64,000 nt of DNA. It comes from Corynebacterium afermentans subsp. lipophilum. GTDB lineage: Bacteria; Actinomycetota; Actinomycetes; Mycobacteriales; Mycobacteriaceae. Positions within the stretch are counted from its first letter, which is position 1, and each line of letters starts with the position of its first letter. The stretch is from the NCBI RefSeq assembly GCF_030408375.1, contig NZ_CP046530.1, forward strand, positions 1,550,001-1,614,000. The letters run 5' to 3'. Shown piece by piece: positions 36,768-45,330 of this stretch. The notes beneath the pieces were generated by a model. It saw only the letters and a program-made list of their open reading frames with translations. It was not told where the DNA came from and did not search any database. Made by a program: the position numbers and the translations under genes.

Positions 36768-37987
36768 TAGGACTGACGCTCCCAGAATGCCGGGCCGACG
36801 GGCTCGATGAAGTTCCCGTTGGCGATGAGGTAACCGTCTTCGTCAACAGTCACAGGCAGCTGCGGCAGTGCACGGGCGGCCGGGCCGAAGACCGGCTTGC
36901 CGTACTGCAAAGCATCGAACTGCGACTGGTGGCACGGGCACAGGATGCGGTTGGTCTGAGCCTCGTAGAGAGAGGTCGGGCAACCGATGTGCGTGCAGAT
37001 CTTGGAGTAGGCGTAGTAGTCGCCGTAGTGGAAGTCCTCCTGGCCCTCACGCTCGATCGCCTTCTTCGCGTCCTGAGAACGCAGACGGATGAGCATGACA
37101 GCGTTGCGCGGGCCGTGGATGGAGTGCATGTGGTGCTCGTAGACGTCGCGCTCCGGGTCGAAATCCTTGCCGTCGTTGACGTCCTCCGAGTAGAGCGGGA
37201 ACACCGTCTCCATTGCACCGGCCGCGAGGTCCTCCGGGCGCATACGCACGAGGCGGGACACACCAGCGGTGGTGTAGTGGGAACCGGTCACGCCCTCGTG
37301 CAGCTCGGCGATAGCGCCGGTGTCGCGGCCGAGGTAGACCTTCACGCCCTTGTCCTGGATGGTCCAGCCGTGGGTCCACAGGGTGCCGTCGCCGTGGTAA
37401 TCCAGCTCGTGGCGGACCTTCCACGGGTTCTTGATCATGCCGGCGAGCGGGGCAATGACCATCAGACCGGCCAGAACACCCGCGGTGCCCAGCAGGCCCT
37501 TCAGGGCCGAGCGGCGGCCCAGGGTCGAGGTCTCCCACGCGTCGTTCAGCAGCGCCGTGGTGGTGCGACGGTCCAGCTCGCTGGAGCGGCCGTCGTGGCG
37601 GCGCTGCACCGCGATCTCTTCCGGCACGAACTTCTTCACGTACTGGATGATTGCGACGCCGAGACCGCAGAACGCCAGAGCGGCGGTCAGGCCGAGCAGC
37701 GGCGTGTAGAGGGTGTAAATAAACAGGCCCTCATCGCCGTGGAACTTCGGCTCCCACGGCCAGAACAGGTAAACGCCGAGGAAGGCCAGCGCGGAGATGA
37801 TCGAGATGGTCAGCCAGATACCAATGCCGGTGGCAGCGGACTTCTCGCGCGGGTCGCCCTCGACCGGGAAGCGCTCCTTGCGGTACGCCACCGTGACGTC
37901 GTCGAGCTCGGTGCCCAGGGCGGCCAGCTCCGCATTGCTCATGCGGTCCAGCTCTTCCTTCGTGTAATTCTTCTTCACATCACTCAT
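36767..37987 (-). CDS. qcrA: Cytochrome bc1 complex Rieske iron-sulfur subunit
   Basis: 406 aa Rieske protein of the actinobacterial type with three N-terminal membrane helices instead of one. The [2Fe-2S] ligands are in CTHIGCP and CPCHQSQFD, with the [12 protein letters not shown] loop after the cluster. The ATG at 37987 ([13 protein letters not shown]) is chosen because it overlaps the qcrC stop (ATGA); the in-frame upstream extension would lie inside qcrC. It transfers electrons from menaquinol to QcrC. Confidence 0.96.
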   Translation of the reverse strand: MSDVKKNYTKEELDRMSNAELAALGTELDDVTVAYRKERFPVEGDPREKSAATGIGIWLTISIISALAFLGVYLFWPWEPKFHGDEGLFIYTLYTPLLGLTAALAFCGLGVAIIQYVKKFVPEEIAVQRRHDGRSSELDRRTTTALLNDAWETSTLGRRSALKGLLGTAGVLAGLMVIAPLAGMIKNPWKVRHELDYHGDGTLWTHGWTIQDKGVKVYLGRDTGAIAELHEGVTGSHYTTAGVSRLVRMRPEDLAAGAMETVFPLYSEDVNDGKDFDPERDVYEHHMHSIHGPRNAVMLIRLRSQDAKKAIEREGQEDFHYGDYYAYSKICTHIGCPTSLYEAQTNRILCPCHQSQFDALQYGKPVFGPAARALPQLPVTVDEDGYLIANGNFIEPVGPAFWERQS

Positions 37988-38832
37988 GAGCGAGATCCAA
38001 TCCACATAGCAGCGGCAGCGACCAGGGTCACGCCGATGATCCACATCGCCATACCTTCAGAAACCGGGCCGAGGCCACCGAGGGCGTAGCCGCCCGGGGA
38101 CGGGGTTTCCTTGGTGGACTTGATGAAGGCGATGATGTCCTTCTTCTCGTCAGCGGAGAGCTGACGGTCAGAGAACTTCGGCATGTTCTGCGGTCCGGTG
38201 AGCATTGCCTGGTAGATCTCCTGCTCGTTGGCCGGATCCAGCTCAGGTGCGTACTTACCGGACGACAGCGCGCCGCCGCGACCGGTGAAGCTGTGGCAGG
38301 ACGCGCAGTTCAGGCGGAACAGCTCGCCGCCGCGGGCGACGTCTGCTTCCTGGATCTTGCCGTCGTAGTCCTTGCCGCGCAGCTCGTCCATAGCCAGCGA
38401 GCCGTCCTCGTTGTACACCAGCTCCGGACCGCCGCCGTTCGCCGCAACGTAGGCGGCGAGGGCGAGAGCCTGCTCTTCGGTGTAGCGCGGACGCTTGCGC
38501 TCAGCCTGAGCGTCGTTGGACATCATCGGCATACGGCCGGAGTTGACCTGGAAGTACACGGCGCCTTCGCCGGTACCGATGAGCGACGGACCGCGGTCCT
38601 CAACGCCCTGCAGGTTCGCGCCGTGGCAGGTGATGCAGGCGACGTCGTAGAGGTCCTTGCCCTCCTGGATCAGCGCCTGATCATCACGGGCCGCCGTCGC
38701 CACCTGTGCGTTCGGGGTGAGAGCAGATGCGAGCAGACCCGCACCAGTCAACCCCAGCGTCAGGGCCGCTGCGCCAGCGAGCGTGCGCTGCGTCTTGCGT
38801 CCCTGGCGCTTCTTCTTGGGTGTGTTTTCCAT
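37984..38832 (-). CDS. qcrC: Cytochrome bc1 complex diheme cytochrome c
   Basis: 282 aa membrane-anchored diheme cytochrome c, which in Actinobacteria replaces soluble cytochrome c and passes electrons directly to CtaC. Two CxxCH sites: [11 protein letters not shown] (about residue 56) and [12 protein letters not shown] (about residue 176). There is an N-terminal signal/anchor helix ([15 protein letters not shown]) and a C-terminal helix ([19 protein letters not shown]). Axial Met candidates are in GRMPMMSND and QNMPKFSD. Confidence 0.97.
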   Translation of the reverse strand: MENTPKKKRQGRKTQRTLAGAAALTLGLTGAGLLASALTPNAQVATAARDDQALIQEGKDLYDVACITCHGANLQGVEDRGPSLIGTGEGAVYFQVNSGRMPMMSNDAQAERKRPRYTEEQALALAAYVAANGGGPELVYNEDGSLAMDELRGKDYDGKIQEADVARGGELFRLNCASCHSFTGRGGALSSGKYAPELDPANEQEIYQAMLTGPQNMPKFSDRQLSADEKKDIIAFIKSTKETPSPGGYALGGLGPVSEGMAMWIIGVTLVAAAAMWIGSRS

Positions 38833-38895
38833 TGTGTTCCCTTTATCGACTTTTCAGAACTTTTCCGCTCCCCCAGGCAATCGCCTGGAAGCGCA

Positions 38896-39516
38896 CTACT
38901 GAACGAGGTAGATGGTGATGAACACGCCGATCCAGATGGCATCGACGAAGTGCCAGTAGTAGGAAACTGCCATTGCGGCGGTTGCCTGAGCCGGGGTGAA
39001 CTTCGACTTGGCCACGCGCAGCAGCACCACGATGAACGCGAGGATGCCGGCAGTCACGTGGGCCATGTGGAAGCCGGTGATGATGTACACCACCGAACCG
39101 AATACGGAAGACTGCGGCGTTACGCCGGCTGCCACCAACTCGGACCACTCGTAGGCCACCAGGCCGAGGAAGATGACGCCCAGCACAATGGTCACAGTGA
39201 ACCACTTGCGCAGGCCGAACACGTCACCCCTCTCGGCGGCGAAAACGCCGAACTGGGAGGTGAAGGAGGACGCGATCAGCACGACGGTGATGATGCCGCC
39301 GAACAAAACGTTGATGTGATCGGTCTGGGTGCTCCAGTCACCATTAGCGAGGCCGTTTGCACGCGACGTGAAGTACATCGCGAACAAACCGGCAAAGAAC
39401 ATGAGCTCTTGGGCGAGGAACGCAATCGTGCCCACGCTGACCATGTTCGGACGGTTCAGCGCTGGGACGCGATTCTGCGGCGTCGCCATATCTTGGTTTG
39501 TCATTGCGGTCGTCAC
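38896..39516 (-). CDS. ctaE: Cytochrome c oxidase subunit III
   Basis: 206 aa polytopic subunit of aa3-type oxidase, with about five hydrophobic helices (FLAQELMFFAGLFAMYF, VLFGGIITVVLIASSF, ITGFHMAHVTAGILAFIVV, and others). Motifs such as FHMAHV and YYWHFVDAIWIGVF are conserved in subunit III. It is the first gene of the ctaE-qcrCAB operon. Two ATG codons (39516 and, 4 codons on, 39504) could start the protein; the first is used here. Confidence 0.95.
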   Translation of the reverse strand: MTTAMTNQDMATPQNRVPALNRPNMVSVGTIAFLAQELMFFAGLFAMYFTSRANGLANGDWSTQTDHINVLFGGIITVVLIASSFTSQFGVFAAERGDVFGLRKWFTVTIVLGVIFLGLVAYEWSELVAAGVTPQSSVFGSVVYIITGFHMAHVTAGILAFIVVLLRVAKSKFTPAQATAAMAVSYYWHFVDAIWIGVFITIYLVQ

Positions 39517-39773
39517 GGGTGAGATTATCCCCTATTTCGTCCTGATATTCATCTCACTCACCCCCGAAATTTCCCTGTGAAGTCGTGCGCAACCAGCGCC
39601 TTTTAGATACACGCGTATGACGGAAAAACTTTTTCATTTTTTCGGGAACTTTTCTGCCCCAAATCCGACTAGATCAATGCTGGTCATCGCGTCAGGCGGC
39701 GATCCCCCTCCCCCACCGAGAGGTTTCATCTCAATTTTTCGCGCAGTTTTCGGCGGACGGTAAAGTTCCCGAG

Positions 39774-39789
39774 TGTGCCTGATCTCACA
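39774..39789. promoter_or_regulatory. Candidate GlxR binding site upstream of ctaE
   Basis: TGTGCCTGATCTCACA fits TGTGA-N6-TCACA with one mismatch and lies about 260 nt before ctaE. The 404-nt gap 39517-39920 between ctaE and ctaF holds no gene; this site and the ctaF terminator are the only signals recognised. GlxR control of respiratory chain genes is known in C. glutamicum. Confidence 0.55.
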
Positions 39790-39870
39790 CCCACAGCGGT
39801 CCGTCCCGGCGGGCTAAATGGGGGACAAACTTTCGGATGATCGGGAGATGAACTGCACCATAACGACAGA

Positions 39871-39908
39871 AAATTCCCCCGTCGCGACTACTCGCGGCGG
39901 GGGAATTT
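39871..39908 (-). terminator. Terminator of the ctaC-ctaF operon
   Basis: AAATTCCCCCGTCGCGA pairs with TCGCGGCGGGGGAATTT (one mismatch) around a 4-nt loop and is followed on the minus strand by TTCTG. It lies 13 nt after the ctaF stop. Confidence 0.8.
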
Positions 39909-39920
39909 CTGTTTCAGCGT

Positions 39921-40352
39921 TTAGTGCTTCTCACGCGGAATGCCGTACTGCAGGCTCAGCATGGTGGTGGCCCAAATCAGGAACACTGCGCCAAGGGCGA
40001 GCAGCCACAGTTGCCAGAAGGCAATACCCAGGCCGAGCACGCAGATGGCCATAGCCATCGTGAACGGCCAGATGGAGCTCGGGGAGAAGAAGCCGAGCAC
40101 ACCAGCGCCGTCCTCGATCTCCGCCTCTTCCCAGTCCTCCGGAACGATGTCCATGCGGCGCTCGGTGATGTCGAGGTAGCCGGCGAGCATGAAGGACATG
40201 ACAGCAGCCAGCACGAGGCCGACAGCGCCGACCCACTCCACGCCGAAGAGGTACGCGTCCTCACCGATCCAGGCGGTGGCGAGGATGTAGAACACGGCCA
40301 TCAAAGCAAGGAAGGTGCCGATGGCGTAGAAAACCTTTGATCCAGTTCCCAT
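39921..40352 (-). CDS. ctaF: Cytochrome c oxidase subunit IV (actinobacterial CtaF)
   Basis: 143 aa membrane subunit specific to actinobacterial aa3 oxidase, with four hydrophobic segments (about residues 8-28, 38-58, 94-113 and 115-135). Typical sequence includes GTFLALMAVFYILATAWI, RRMDIVPEDWEEAEIEDGAG and GFFSPSSIWPFTMA. It immediately follows ctaC (18 nt gap) and is co-transcribed with it. Confidence 0.93.
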   Translation of the reverse strand: MGTGSKVFYAIGTFLALMAVFYILATAWIGEDAYLFGVEWVGAVGLVLAAVMSFMLAGYLDITERRMDIVPEDWEEAEIEDGAGVLGFFSPSSIWPFTMAMAICVLGLGIAFWQLWLLALGAVFLIWATTMLSLQYGIPREKH

Positions 40353-40370
40353 GGCTTCGCTCTCTCTTTC

Positions 40371-41465
40371 TTAAACGTTCGCGTTCGGGTCGACAGTGTT
40401 GTTGCCGCCGCGGGTGTCAGTGCGGCCCGTGACGAACGGACGGGTGGAGGTGGCGTACGGGTCCTCGCCGATGGACTTCAGCGCCTCGGAGTTCGGGGCA
40501 CCCGGGTTGTCGCGGCGGAACTGGATGTACTGCTCGAACTTCTCCGGGCTCACGGCACGGACCTCGAAGTTCATCATTGCGTGGTAGGTACCGCACATCT
40601 CGGCACAGCGGCCGACGAAGGCGCCCTCTTCCTCAATGCGCTCGATCTGGAACGCGCGCTGCTGCTGGTTGTTCTCCGGGTGCGCGTAGACGTCGCGCTT
40701 GAACAGGAACTCCGGAACCCAGAACGCGTGGTTCACGTCGCCGGACGCGAGGCGGAACTCAATCGCCGTGTCGGTCGGCAGCACCAGCACCGGCACCTCT
40801 TCGGTGGAGCCGATGGTCTCGATCTCGTTGAAGTTGAGGTAGGACTGGTCGCCCATGGACGTGCCGTGGATCGGGTTCGCGTTGTGCATGTCCTCCGGGT
40901 CGTACTTGGTCTCCTCGGCGAGCGCCTGACGCTCAGCGTCCAGACCGTCGTAGTCCTGGCCGTCCGCGGTCAGCTCTCCGGCAACGTTGGCGTAGCCGAA
41001 CTTCCAGTTCCACTGGTAGCCGGTGACGTCCACGGTCACCTTCGGATCCTTGTCCAGGGCGGTGGTCTTCGTCTGCGCCTGGACGGTGAAGAAGAACAGC
41101 ACCATCACGATGATGATCGGCAGGACGGTCAGCCCCAGCTCGAGGCCGATGTTGTACTGCGTCTGGCGCGGGAACTCGCCGGCGCCGCTCTTCGCGCGGG
41201 CCTTAGAGTTCCAGCGGACGATGGCCATGATGAACAGCCCCCACATGATGATGCCGATAATCCAGGCGGCAACCCAGGTCCAGACCCAGAAGTTGTACAT
41301 CTGGGTGCCCTCCGGGGTGACCGGGTCCGGCCAGCCCATGTCGAGGATGTTTGCGACCGCCTCCGGCGCAGCGACGTCACAGCCAGCGAGCCCGAAGCTG
41401 CCGAGCAGGAGTGCTGCCGCGACGCCGGCCTTCTTGGCGAAACCGCGGTTTACTTCCTTATCCAC
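40371..41465 (-). CDS. ctaC: Cytochrome c oxidase subunit II (lipoprotein)
   Basis: 364 aa CuA-carrying subunit. A lipoprotein signal with lipobox LAGC (about residues 24-27) precedes two membrane helices (about 58-80 and 102-122). The CuA site is CAEMCGTYHAMM, with the upstream His in VNHAFWVPEFLFKRD. A charged insertion with EDMHNANPIHGTSMGDQ is typical of actinobacterial CtaC docking QcrC. The GTG at 41465 is favoured: it gives a standard signal peptide and has AGGAAGG upstream; an in-frame extension to 41549 lacks these. Confidence 0.93.
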   Translation of the reverse strand: MDKEVNRGFAKKAGVAAALLLGSFGLAGCDVAAPEAVANILDMGWPDPVTPEGTQMYNFWVWTWVAAWIIGIIMWGLFIMAIVRWNSKARAKSGAGEFPRQTQYNIGLELGLTVLPIIIVMVLFFFTVQAQTKTTALDKDPKVTVDVTGYQWNWKFGYANVAGELTADGQDYDGLDAERQALAEETKYDPEDMHNANPIHGTSMGDQSYLNFNEIETIGSTEEVPVLVLPTDTAIEFRLASGDVNHAFWVPEFLFKRDVYAHPENNQQQRAFQIERIEEEGAFVGRCAEMCGTYHAMMNFEVRAVSPEKFEQYIQFRRDNPGAPNSEALKSIGEDPYATSTRPFVTGRTDTRGGNNTVDPNANV

Positions 41466-41508
41466 GTGTGTCTGCCTTCCTGTCCACACTAAAAACACTG
41501 AATGCCCA

Positions 41509-41524
41509 TGTTCGTGACAGAACA
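41509..41524. promoter_or_regulatory. 16-bp inverted repeat in the ctaC upstream region
   Basis: TGTTCGTGACAGAACA is an inverted repeat TGTTC-N6-GAACA, 44 nt before the ctaC GTG. It has the geometry of a dimeric regulator site (same 5-6-5 layout as GlxR) but a different half-site. The regulator is unknown. Confidence 0.45.
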
Positions 41525-41603
41525 TTCCTACGGGGTCAGAATAGTTCATCCGGCCTGGCCCGTCGGAATCTTGAAAGTGGGGGTTGCGGTGAGGGCCGGA
41601 GGC

Positions 41604-41636
41604 TCGTCGATAAGCAAGTGCTTAGCGACGATAATG
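41604..41636. repeat. Near-perfect inverted repeat between ctaC and ltsA
   Basis: TCGTCGATAAGCA (41604-41616) and TGCTTAGCGACGA (41619-41631) are inverted copies with one mismatch and a 2-nt centre. A further overlapping inverted pair (CTTAGCGA and TCGCTAAG) lies to the right, so alternative hairpins are possible. The left arm is one copy of the abundant CGTCGANAAGC motif. The rest of the 345-nt gap 41466-41810 holds the ctaC and ltsA promoters but no gene. Confidence 0.65.
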
Positions 41637-41787
41637 CTTCGCTAAGCAAACGAGACCGCGAAAAAGTTCATCCTTAAGTTGGCCCCCTTATGGGGCACGG
41701 CGAAAGTTGGGCGGTTCCGGTTCACGAAAACGGGGTGCAAAACCTTATTGTTGAGGGGACTTCCCGCCGCGTGAAAACGGCGCACCT

Positions 41788-41795
41788 TATATATA
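41788..41795 (+). promoter_or_regulatory. Candidate -10 box of ltsA
   Basis: TATATATA lies 15 nt before the ltsA ATG, in an otherwise GC-rich stretch, followed by GGAGAGG. The closeness to the start suggests a very short leader. Confidence 0.4.
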
Positions 41796-41810
41796 CGGAG
41801 AGGTTTGAGT

Positions 41811-43733
41811 ATGTGTGGCCTTCTTGCCCTGCTAACCGCGGACGCAAACGCAGCCAAGTTCGTTGATTCTGTCGAGCGCGCCCTGCCGTGCATGTACCAC
41901 CGCGGCCCGGACGCGGCCGGCACCTGGAACGACGACTCGGCCGTGTTCGGGTTTAACCGCCTGGCCATCATTGACCTCGAGCACTCCCACCAGCCGCTGC
42001 GTTGGGGCCCGGCAGACAACCCGGAGCGCTACGCGCTGACCTTCAACGGCGAGATTTACAACTACATCGAGCTGCGCGAAGAACTGCAGGCCGCCGGCCA
42101 CACCTTCAACACGTCCGGCGACGGCGAGCCGATCGTGGTGGGCTTCCACCACTGGGGCGCGAACGTGGTGGAGCACCTGCGCGGCATGTTCGCCTTCGTC
42201 ATCTGGGACACCGAGACGCAGACGATGTTCGCGGCGCGCGACCAGTTCGGCATCAAGCCGCTGTTCTACGCCACCACCGACAAGGGCACGGTCTTCGCCT
42301 CCGAGAAGAAGTCCATCCTGGAGATGGCGCCGGAGCTCGGTCTAGGACTCGACCTTGACCGCCGCGCGATCGAGCACTACGTGGACCTGCAGTACGTGCC
42401 CGAGCCGGAGAGCCTGCACAAGGAGATCCGCCGCGTCGAGTCCGGCTGCACCGTCACCTTGAAGCCGGGCGGCAAGGTGCACTCGGACCGCTACTTCAAG
42501 CCGCACTTTAGGTCCCAGCCGGTGCCGAAGGGCAAGGAGCAGGACCTCTACGACCGCATCGCGCGTGCGCTGGAGAACTCCGTGGAAAAGCACATGCGTG
42601 CCGACGTCACCGTGGGTTCCTTCCTCTCCGGCGGCATCGACTCCACCGCGATTGCCACCCTGGCGAAGCGCCACAACCCGAACCTGCTCACCTTCACCAC
42701 CGGTTTTGAGCGCGAGGGCTACTCCGAGGTGGATGTGGCCGCCGAGTCCGCCGAGGCGATCGGTGTGGAGCACATCGTGAAGATTGTCTCCCCGGAGGAG
42801 TACGCCGACGCCATCCCGAAGATCATGTGGTACCTGGACGACCCGGTGGCGGACCCGTCCCTGGTGCCGCTGTTCTTCGTGGCGCAGGAGGCACGCAAGC
42901 ACGTCAAGGTGGTGCTCTCCGGCGAGGGCGCCGACGAGCTGTTCGGCGGCTACACTATTTACAAGGAGCCGCTGTCGCTCGCGCCGTTTGAGAAGCTGCC
43001 GAGCGCGCTGAACAAGGGCCTGAACCGTTTGAGCCGCGTGCTGCCGGAGGGGATGAAGGGTAAGAGCCTGCTCGAGCGCGGCACCACCCCGATCGAGGAC
43101 CGCTACTACGGCAACGCCCGCTCCTTCAACTTCGACCAGCTCAGCCGCGTGCTGCCGTGGGCGAAGCGCGAGTGGGACCACCGCGAGGTCACCGCCCCGA
43201 TCTACGCCGCCTCCACCGAGATGGACCCCGTGGCGCGCATGCAGAACCTGGACCTGTTTACCTGGATGCGCGGCGACATCCTGGTCAAGGCCGACAAGAT
43301 GAACATGGCCAACTCCCTGGAGCTGCGCGTTCCCTTCCTGGACAAAGAAGTTTTCGAGGTCGCACAGACCATCCCGTTCGACCAGAAAATCGCCAACGGC
43401 ACCACCAAGTACGCACTGCGAAAGGCGATGGAGCAGATCGTGCCGCCGCACGTTTTGCACCGCAAGAAGCTGGGCTTCCCGGTGCCGATGCGCCACTGGC
43501 TCGCGGGCGACGAGCTCTATGGCTGGGCGCAGGACACCATTCGCGAGTCCCAGACCGACGACATCTTTGCTAAGGACCAAGTCCTGGAGATGCTCAAGGA
43601 GCACCGCGACGGTGTCTCCGACCACTCCCGCCGACTGTGGACGGTGCTGGCGTTCATGGTCTGGCACGGCATCTTTGTCGAGCACCGCATCGACCCGCAG
43701 ATCGAACACAAGGACTACCCGATCCAGCTCTAA
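41811..43733 (+). CDS. ltsA: LtsA, glutamine-dependent amidotransferase (asparagine synthetase-like)
   Basis: 640 aa. The N-terminal Ntn glutaminase domain begins MCGLLALL, with Cys2 as nucleophile after Met removal, plus YHRGPDAAG and GFNRLAI. The C-terminal synthetase domain has the PP-loop SFLSGGIDSTAIA and LSGEGADELFGGY. In C. glutamicum the orthologue at this locus amidates meso-diaminopimelate in peptidoglycan, and its loss causes lysozyme sensitivity. That role is assigned by synteny and size; asparagine synthesis is the alternative. The ATG at 41811 is forced by the Cys2 requirement; GGAGAGG lies upstream. Confidence 0.93.
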   Translation: MCGLLALLTADANAAKFVDSVERALPCMYHRGPDAAGTWNDDSAVFGFNRLAIIDLEHSHQPLRWGPADNPERYALTFNGEIYNYIELREELQAAGHTFNTSGDGEPIVVGFHHWGANVVEHLRGMFAFVIWDTETQTMFAARDQFGIKPLFYATTDKGTVFASEKKSILEMAPELGLGLDLDRRAIEHYVDLQYVPEPESLHKEIRRVESGCTVTLKPGGKVHSDRYFKPHFRSQPVPKGKEQDLYDRIARALENSVEKHMRADVTVGSFLSGGIDSTAIATLAKRHNPNLLTFTTGFEREGYSEVDVAAESAEAIGVEHIVKIVSPEEYADAIPKIMWYLDDPVADPSLVPLFFVAQEARKHVKVVLSGEGADELFGGYTIYKEPLSLAPFEKLPSALNKGLNRLSRVLPEGMKGKSLLERGTTPIEDRYYGNARSFNFDQLSRVLPWAKREWDHREVTAPIYAASTEMDPVARMQNLDLFTWMRGDILVKADKMNMANSLELRVPFLDKEVFEVAQTIPFDQKIANGTTKYALRKAMEQIVPPHVLHRKKLGFPVPMRHWLAGDELYGWAQDTIRESQTDDIFAKDQVLEMLKEHRDGVSDHSRRLWTVLAFMVWHGIFVEHRIDPQIEHKDYPIQL

Positions 43734-43794
43734 CGCAGCCATTTTCCGACGGATCCGGCTGCCTACAGCACGGCTGCCTGGTTGAATAGGTTGC

Positions 43795-44781
43795 ATGTCA
43801 ACTGCACGGAAAGTCCTCATCGCAGTAGGCGGTGTCCTCGCCGCGCTCATGCTTGTCGCCGTCGCCGTCGCGTTCGTCTACGGCCCCACCATGACCGCGA
43901 AGGTTTCGGGAACCGCGCGATTCTGGGGCACAGACACGCCAAGCCGCTACGCAAAGACAGTGTTGGATCTGTCGGAGGAAGGCATCTACGGCGACTCCGC
44001 GGAGTTCCGGGCCGCGCGCGCCGCAGCTGAAGATGCGGTTCAGGGGGCATCTTCGCGTGACGACGTCCGCTCCGCCCTCGACGATGCCGTGGAGGCTGCC
44101 GGCGGCAAGCACTCCAAGCTCATCGAGCCTGGTGCCGAGCAGGACAACGCAAGTGAAGCGGACACCCGCTCCCCGTCTGTGAATGTCAGAGACGGCGTGG
44201 CCTGGGCGACGGTGCCCGGTGTGGACCGTCACGACGACGGCCAGCACTACGCCGACACGCTTGCCAAGGGGTTGACTGCCGCTCGCGACGGCGGTGCCTG
44301 CGGCGCGGTGGTGGACCTCCGCGGAAACGACGGAGGCGACATGGGGCCGATGCTCGCCGGGGTCTCTCCCCTGCTACCGGACGGCACGGCGCTGGAGTTT
44401 GTCTCCAACGCATACTCCAGCCCCGTAACGATCGAGGGCAACGGGGTGCGCGGCGGCGGTAGTCCGACGACTACCTCCGGCGGCAAGTGGGACGCGCCGG
44501 TCGCAGTGCTTGTCGACGGCGACACCGCATCCTCCGCCGAAGCGACCATGCTCGCGTTCCGAGGCTTGGACAACTCGAGGAGTTTCGGGGCCCCGACAGC
44601 CGGCTACGCCTCAGCCAACATGGTCTACGACTTCCCCGATGGCAGCGCACTGATGCTGACCATTGCGAAAGATAAGGCACGCACCGGCGAAATTTTCTCC
44701 GAGGACCCGGTTCAGCCCGATGAGCCCGGCGACGAAGACGCAGCCCTCGCGTGGCTCGCCGAGGAACACGGCTGCAGCTAA
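43795..44781 (+). CDS. Secreted S41 family peptidase (tail-specific protease-like)
   Basis: 328 aa with an N-terminal signal anchor (about residues 6-29). The C-terminal part is an S41 core: GAVVDLRGNDGGDMGPM, then VAVLVDGDTASSAEATMLAF, with the likely nucleophile Ser in TASSAEA, and RSFGAPTAGYASAN. The usual catalytic Lys position (GxKTxGK in CtpA-like enzymes) reads GAPTAGY here, so the catalytic set differs from classic Ctp proteases and resembles the PTAG subgroup. No PDZ domain was recognised. It follows ltsA by 61 nt. Confidence 0.82.
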   Translation: MSTARKVLIAVGGVLAALMLVAVAVAFVYGPTMTAKVSGTARFWGTDTPSRYAKTVLDLSEEGIYGDSAEFRAARAAAEDAVQGASSRDDVRSALDDAVEAAGGKHSKLIEPGAEQDNASEADTRSPSVNVRDGVAWATVPGVDRHDDGQHYADTLAKGLTAARDGGACGAVVDLRGNDGGDMGPMLAGVSPLLPDGTALEFVSNAYSSPVTIEGNGVRGGGSPTTTSGGKWDAPVAVLVDGDTASSAEATMLAFRGLDNSRSFGAPTAGYASANMVYDFPDGSALMLTIAKDKARTGEIFSEDPVQPDEPGDEDAALAWLAEEHGCS

Positions 44782-44790
44782 GGCGTGAAA

Positions 44791-44823
44791 AAACTCCGCA
44801 CTGTTTGACGGTGCGGAGCTTTA
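44791..44823. terminator. Bidirectional terminator between S41 peptidase and hesB
   Basis: CTCCGCAC pairs with GTGCGGAG (44794-44801 with 44811-44818). The minus strand continues with six T residues, serving hesB well; the plus-strand T-tract is shorter. Confidence 0.8.
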
Positions 44824-44845
44824 GTCGTCGATAAGCAGGGAGTGC

Positions 44846-45190
44846 TTAGTTGAAGCTGTCGCCGCAGGCGCATGCGGAACCGGCATTCGGGTTATCGATG
44901 GTGAAGCCCTGCTGCTCGATGGTGTCCGCGAAATCGATGGTGGCGCCCATGAGGTAGGGCACGCTCATCTTGTCCACGACCAGGCGCACGCCGCCGACCT
45001 CGTCGGCCTTGTCGCCGTCCAGGTCACGGTCGTCGAAGTAGAGCTGGTAGCGCAGGCCGGCGCAGCCGCCCGGCTGGACAGCGATACGCAAGGACAGGTC
45101 GTTGCGACCCTCCTGGTCAAGCAGCGCCTTCGCCTTCGCTGCGGCGGCCTCGGTCAGGTTCACGCCGGTGGTAGAAGTGGGGGCAGTCAT
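44846..45190 (-). CDS. HesB/IscA-type iron-sulfur cluster assembly protein
   Basis: 114 aa A-type carrier protein. The three conserved cysteines are present: GGCAGLRYQLYFDD and the C-terminal CACGDSFN (CxC). The rest of the fold (ISLRIAVQPGGCAGL-like LSLRIAVQPG, VDKMSVPYLMGATIDF) matches the IscA/ErpA family. It carries or inserts [Fe-S] clusters, and its location near the respiratory and lipoate genes fits such clients. It is divergent from the DUF3043 gene across a 140-nt region. Confidence 0.93.
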   Translation of the reverse strand: MTAPTSTTGVNLTEAAAAKAKALLDQEGRNDLSLRIAVQPGGCAGLRYQLYFDDRDLDGDKADEVGGVRLVVDKMSVPYLMGATIDFADTIEQQGFTIDNPNAGSACACGDSFN

Positions 45191-45317
45191 TGCAGTCTCC
45201 TTCGTGCGTCGACTTCAAGCTTCGATTTGGAGTGTGCGCCCATGCTACGCGCCACTCGCTACAGACTGTGCAACCGCCCGCCCCGCCGGTCTATTCCACT
45301 TGGGCTCGCGCGCCTTG

Positions 45318-45323
45318 TAGCCT
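45318..45323 (+). promoter_or_regulatory. Candidate -10 box of the DUF3043 gene
   Basis: TAGCCT ends 7 nt before the GTG at 45331; no ribosome site is visible, so the transcript is probably leaderless. Confidence 0.4.
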
Positions 45324-45330
45324 AAAGAGC

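Noticed and set aside
42342..43850. 502-codon minus-strand frame opposite ltsA
   Set aside because: Antisense shadow; ltsA has intact catalytic motifs throughout.
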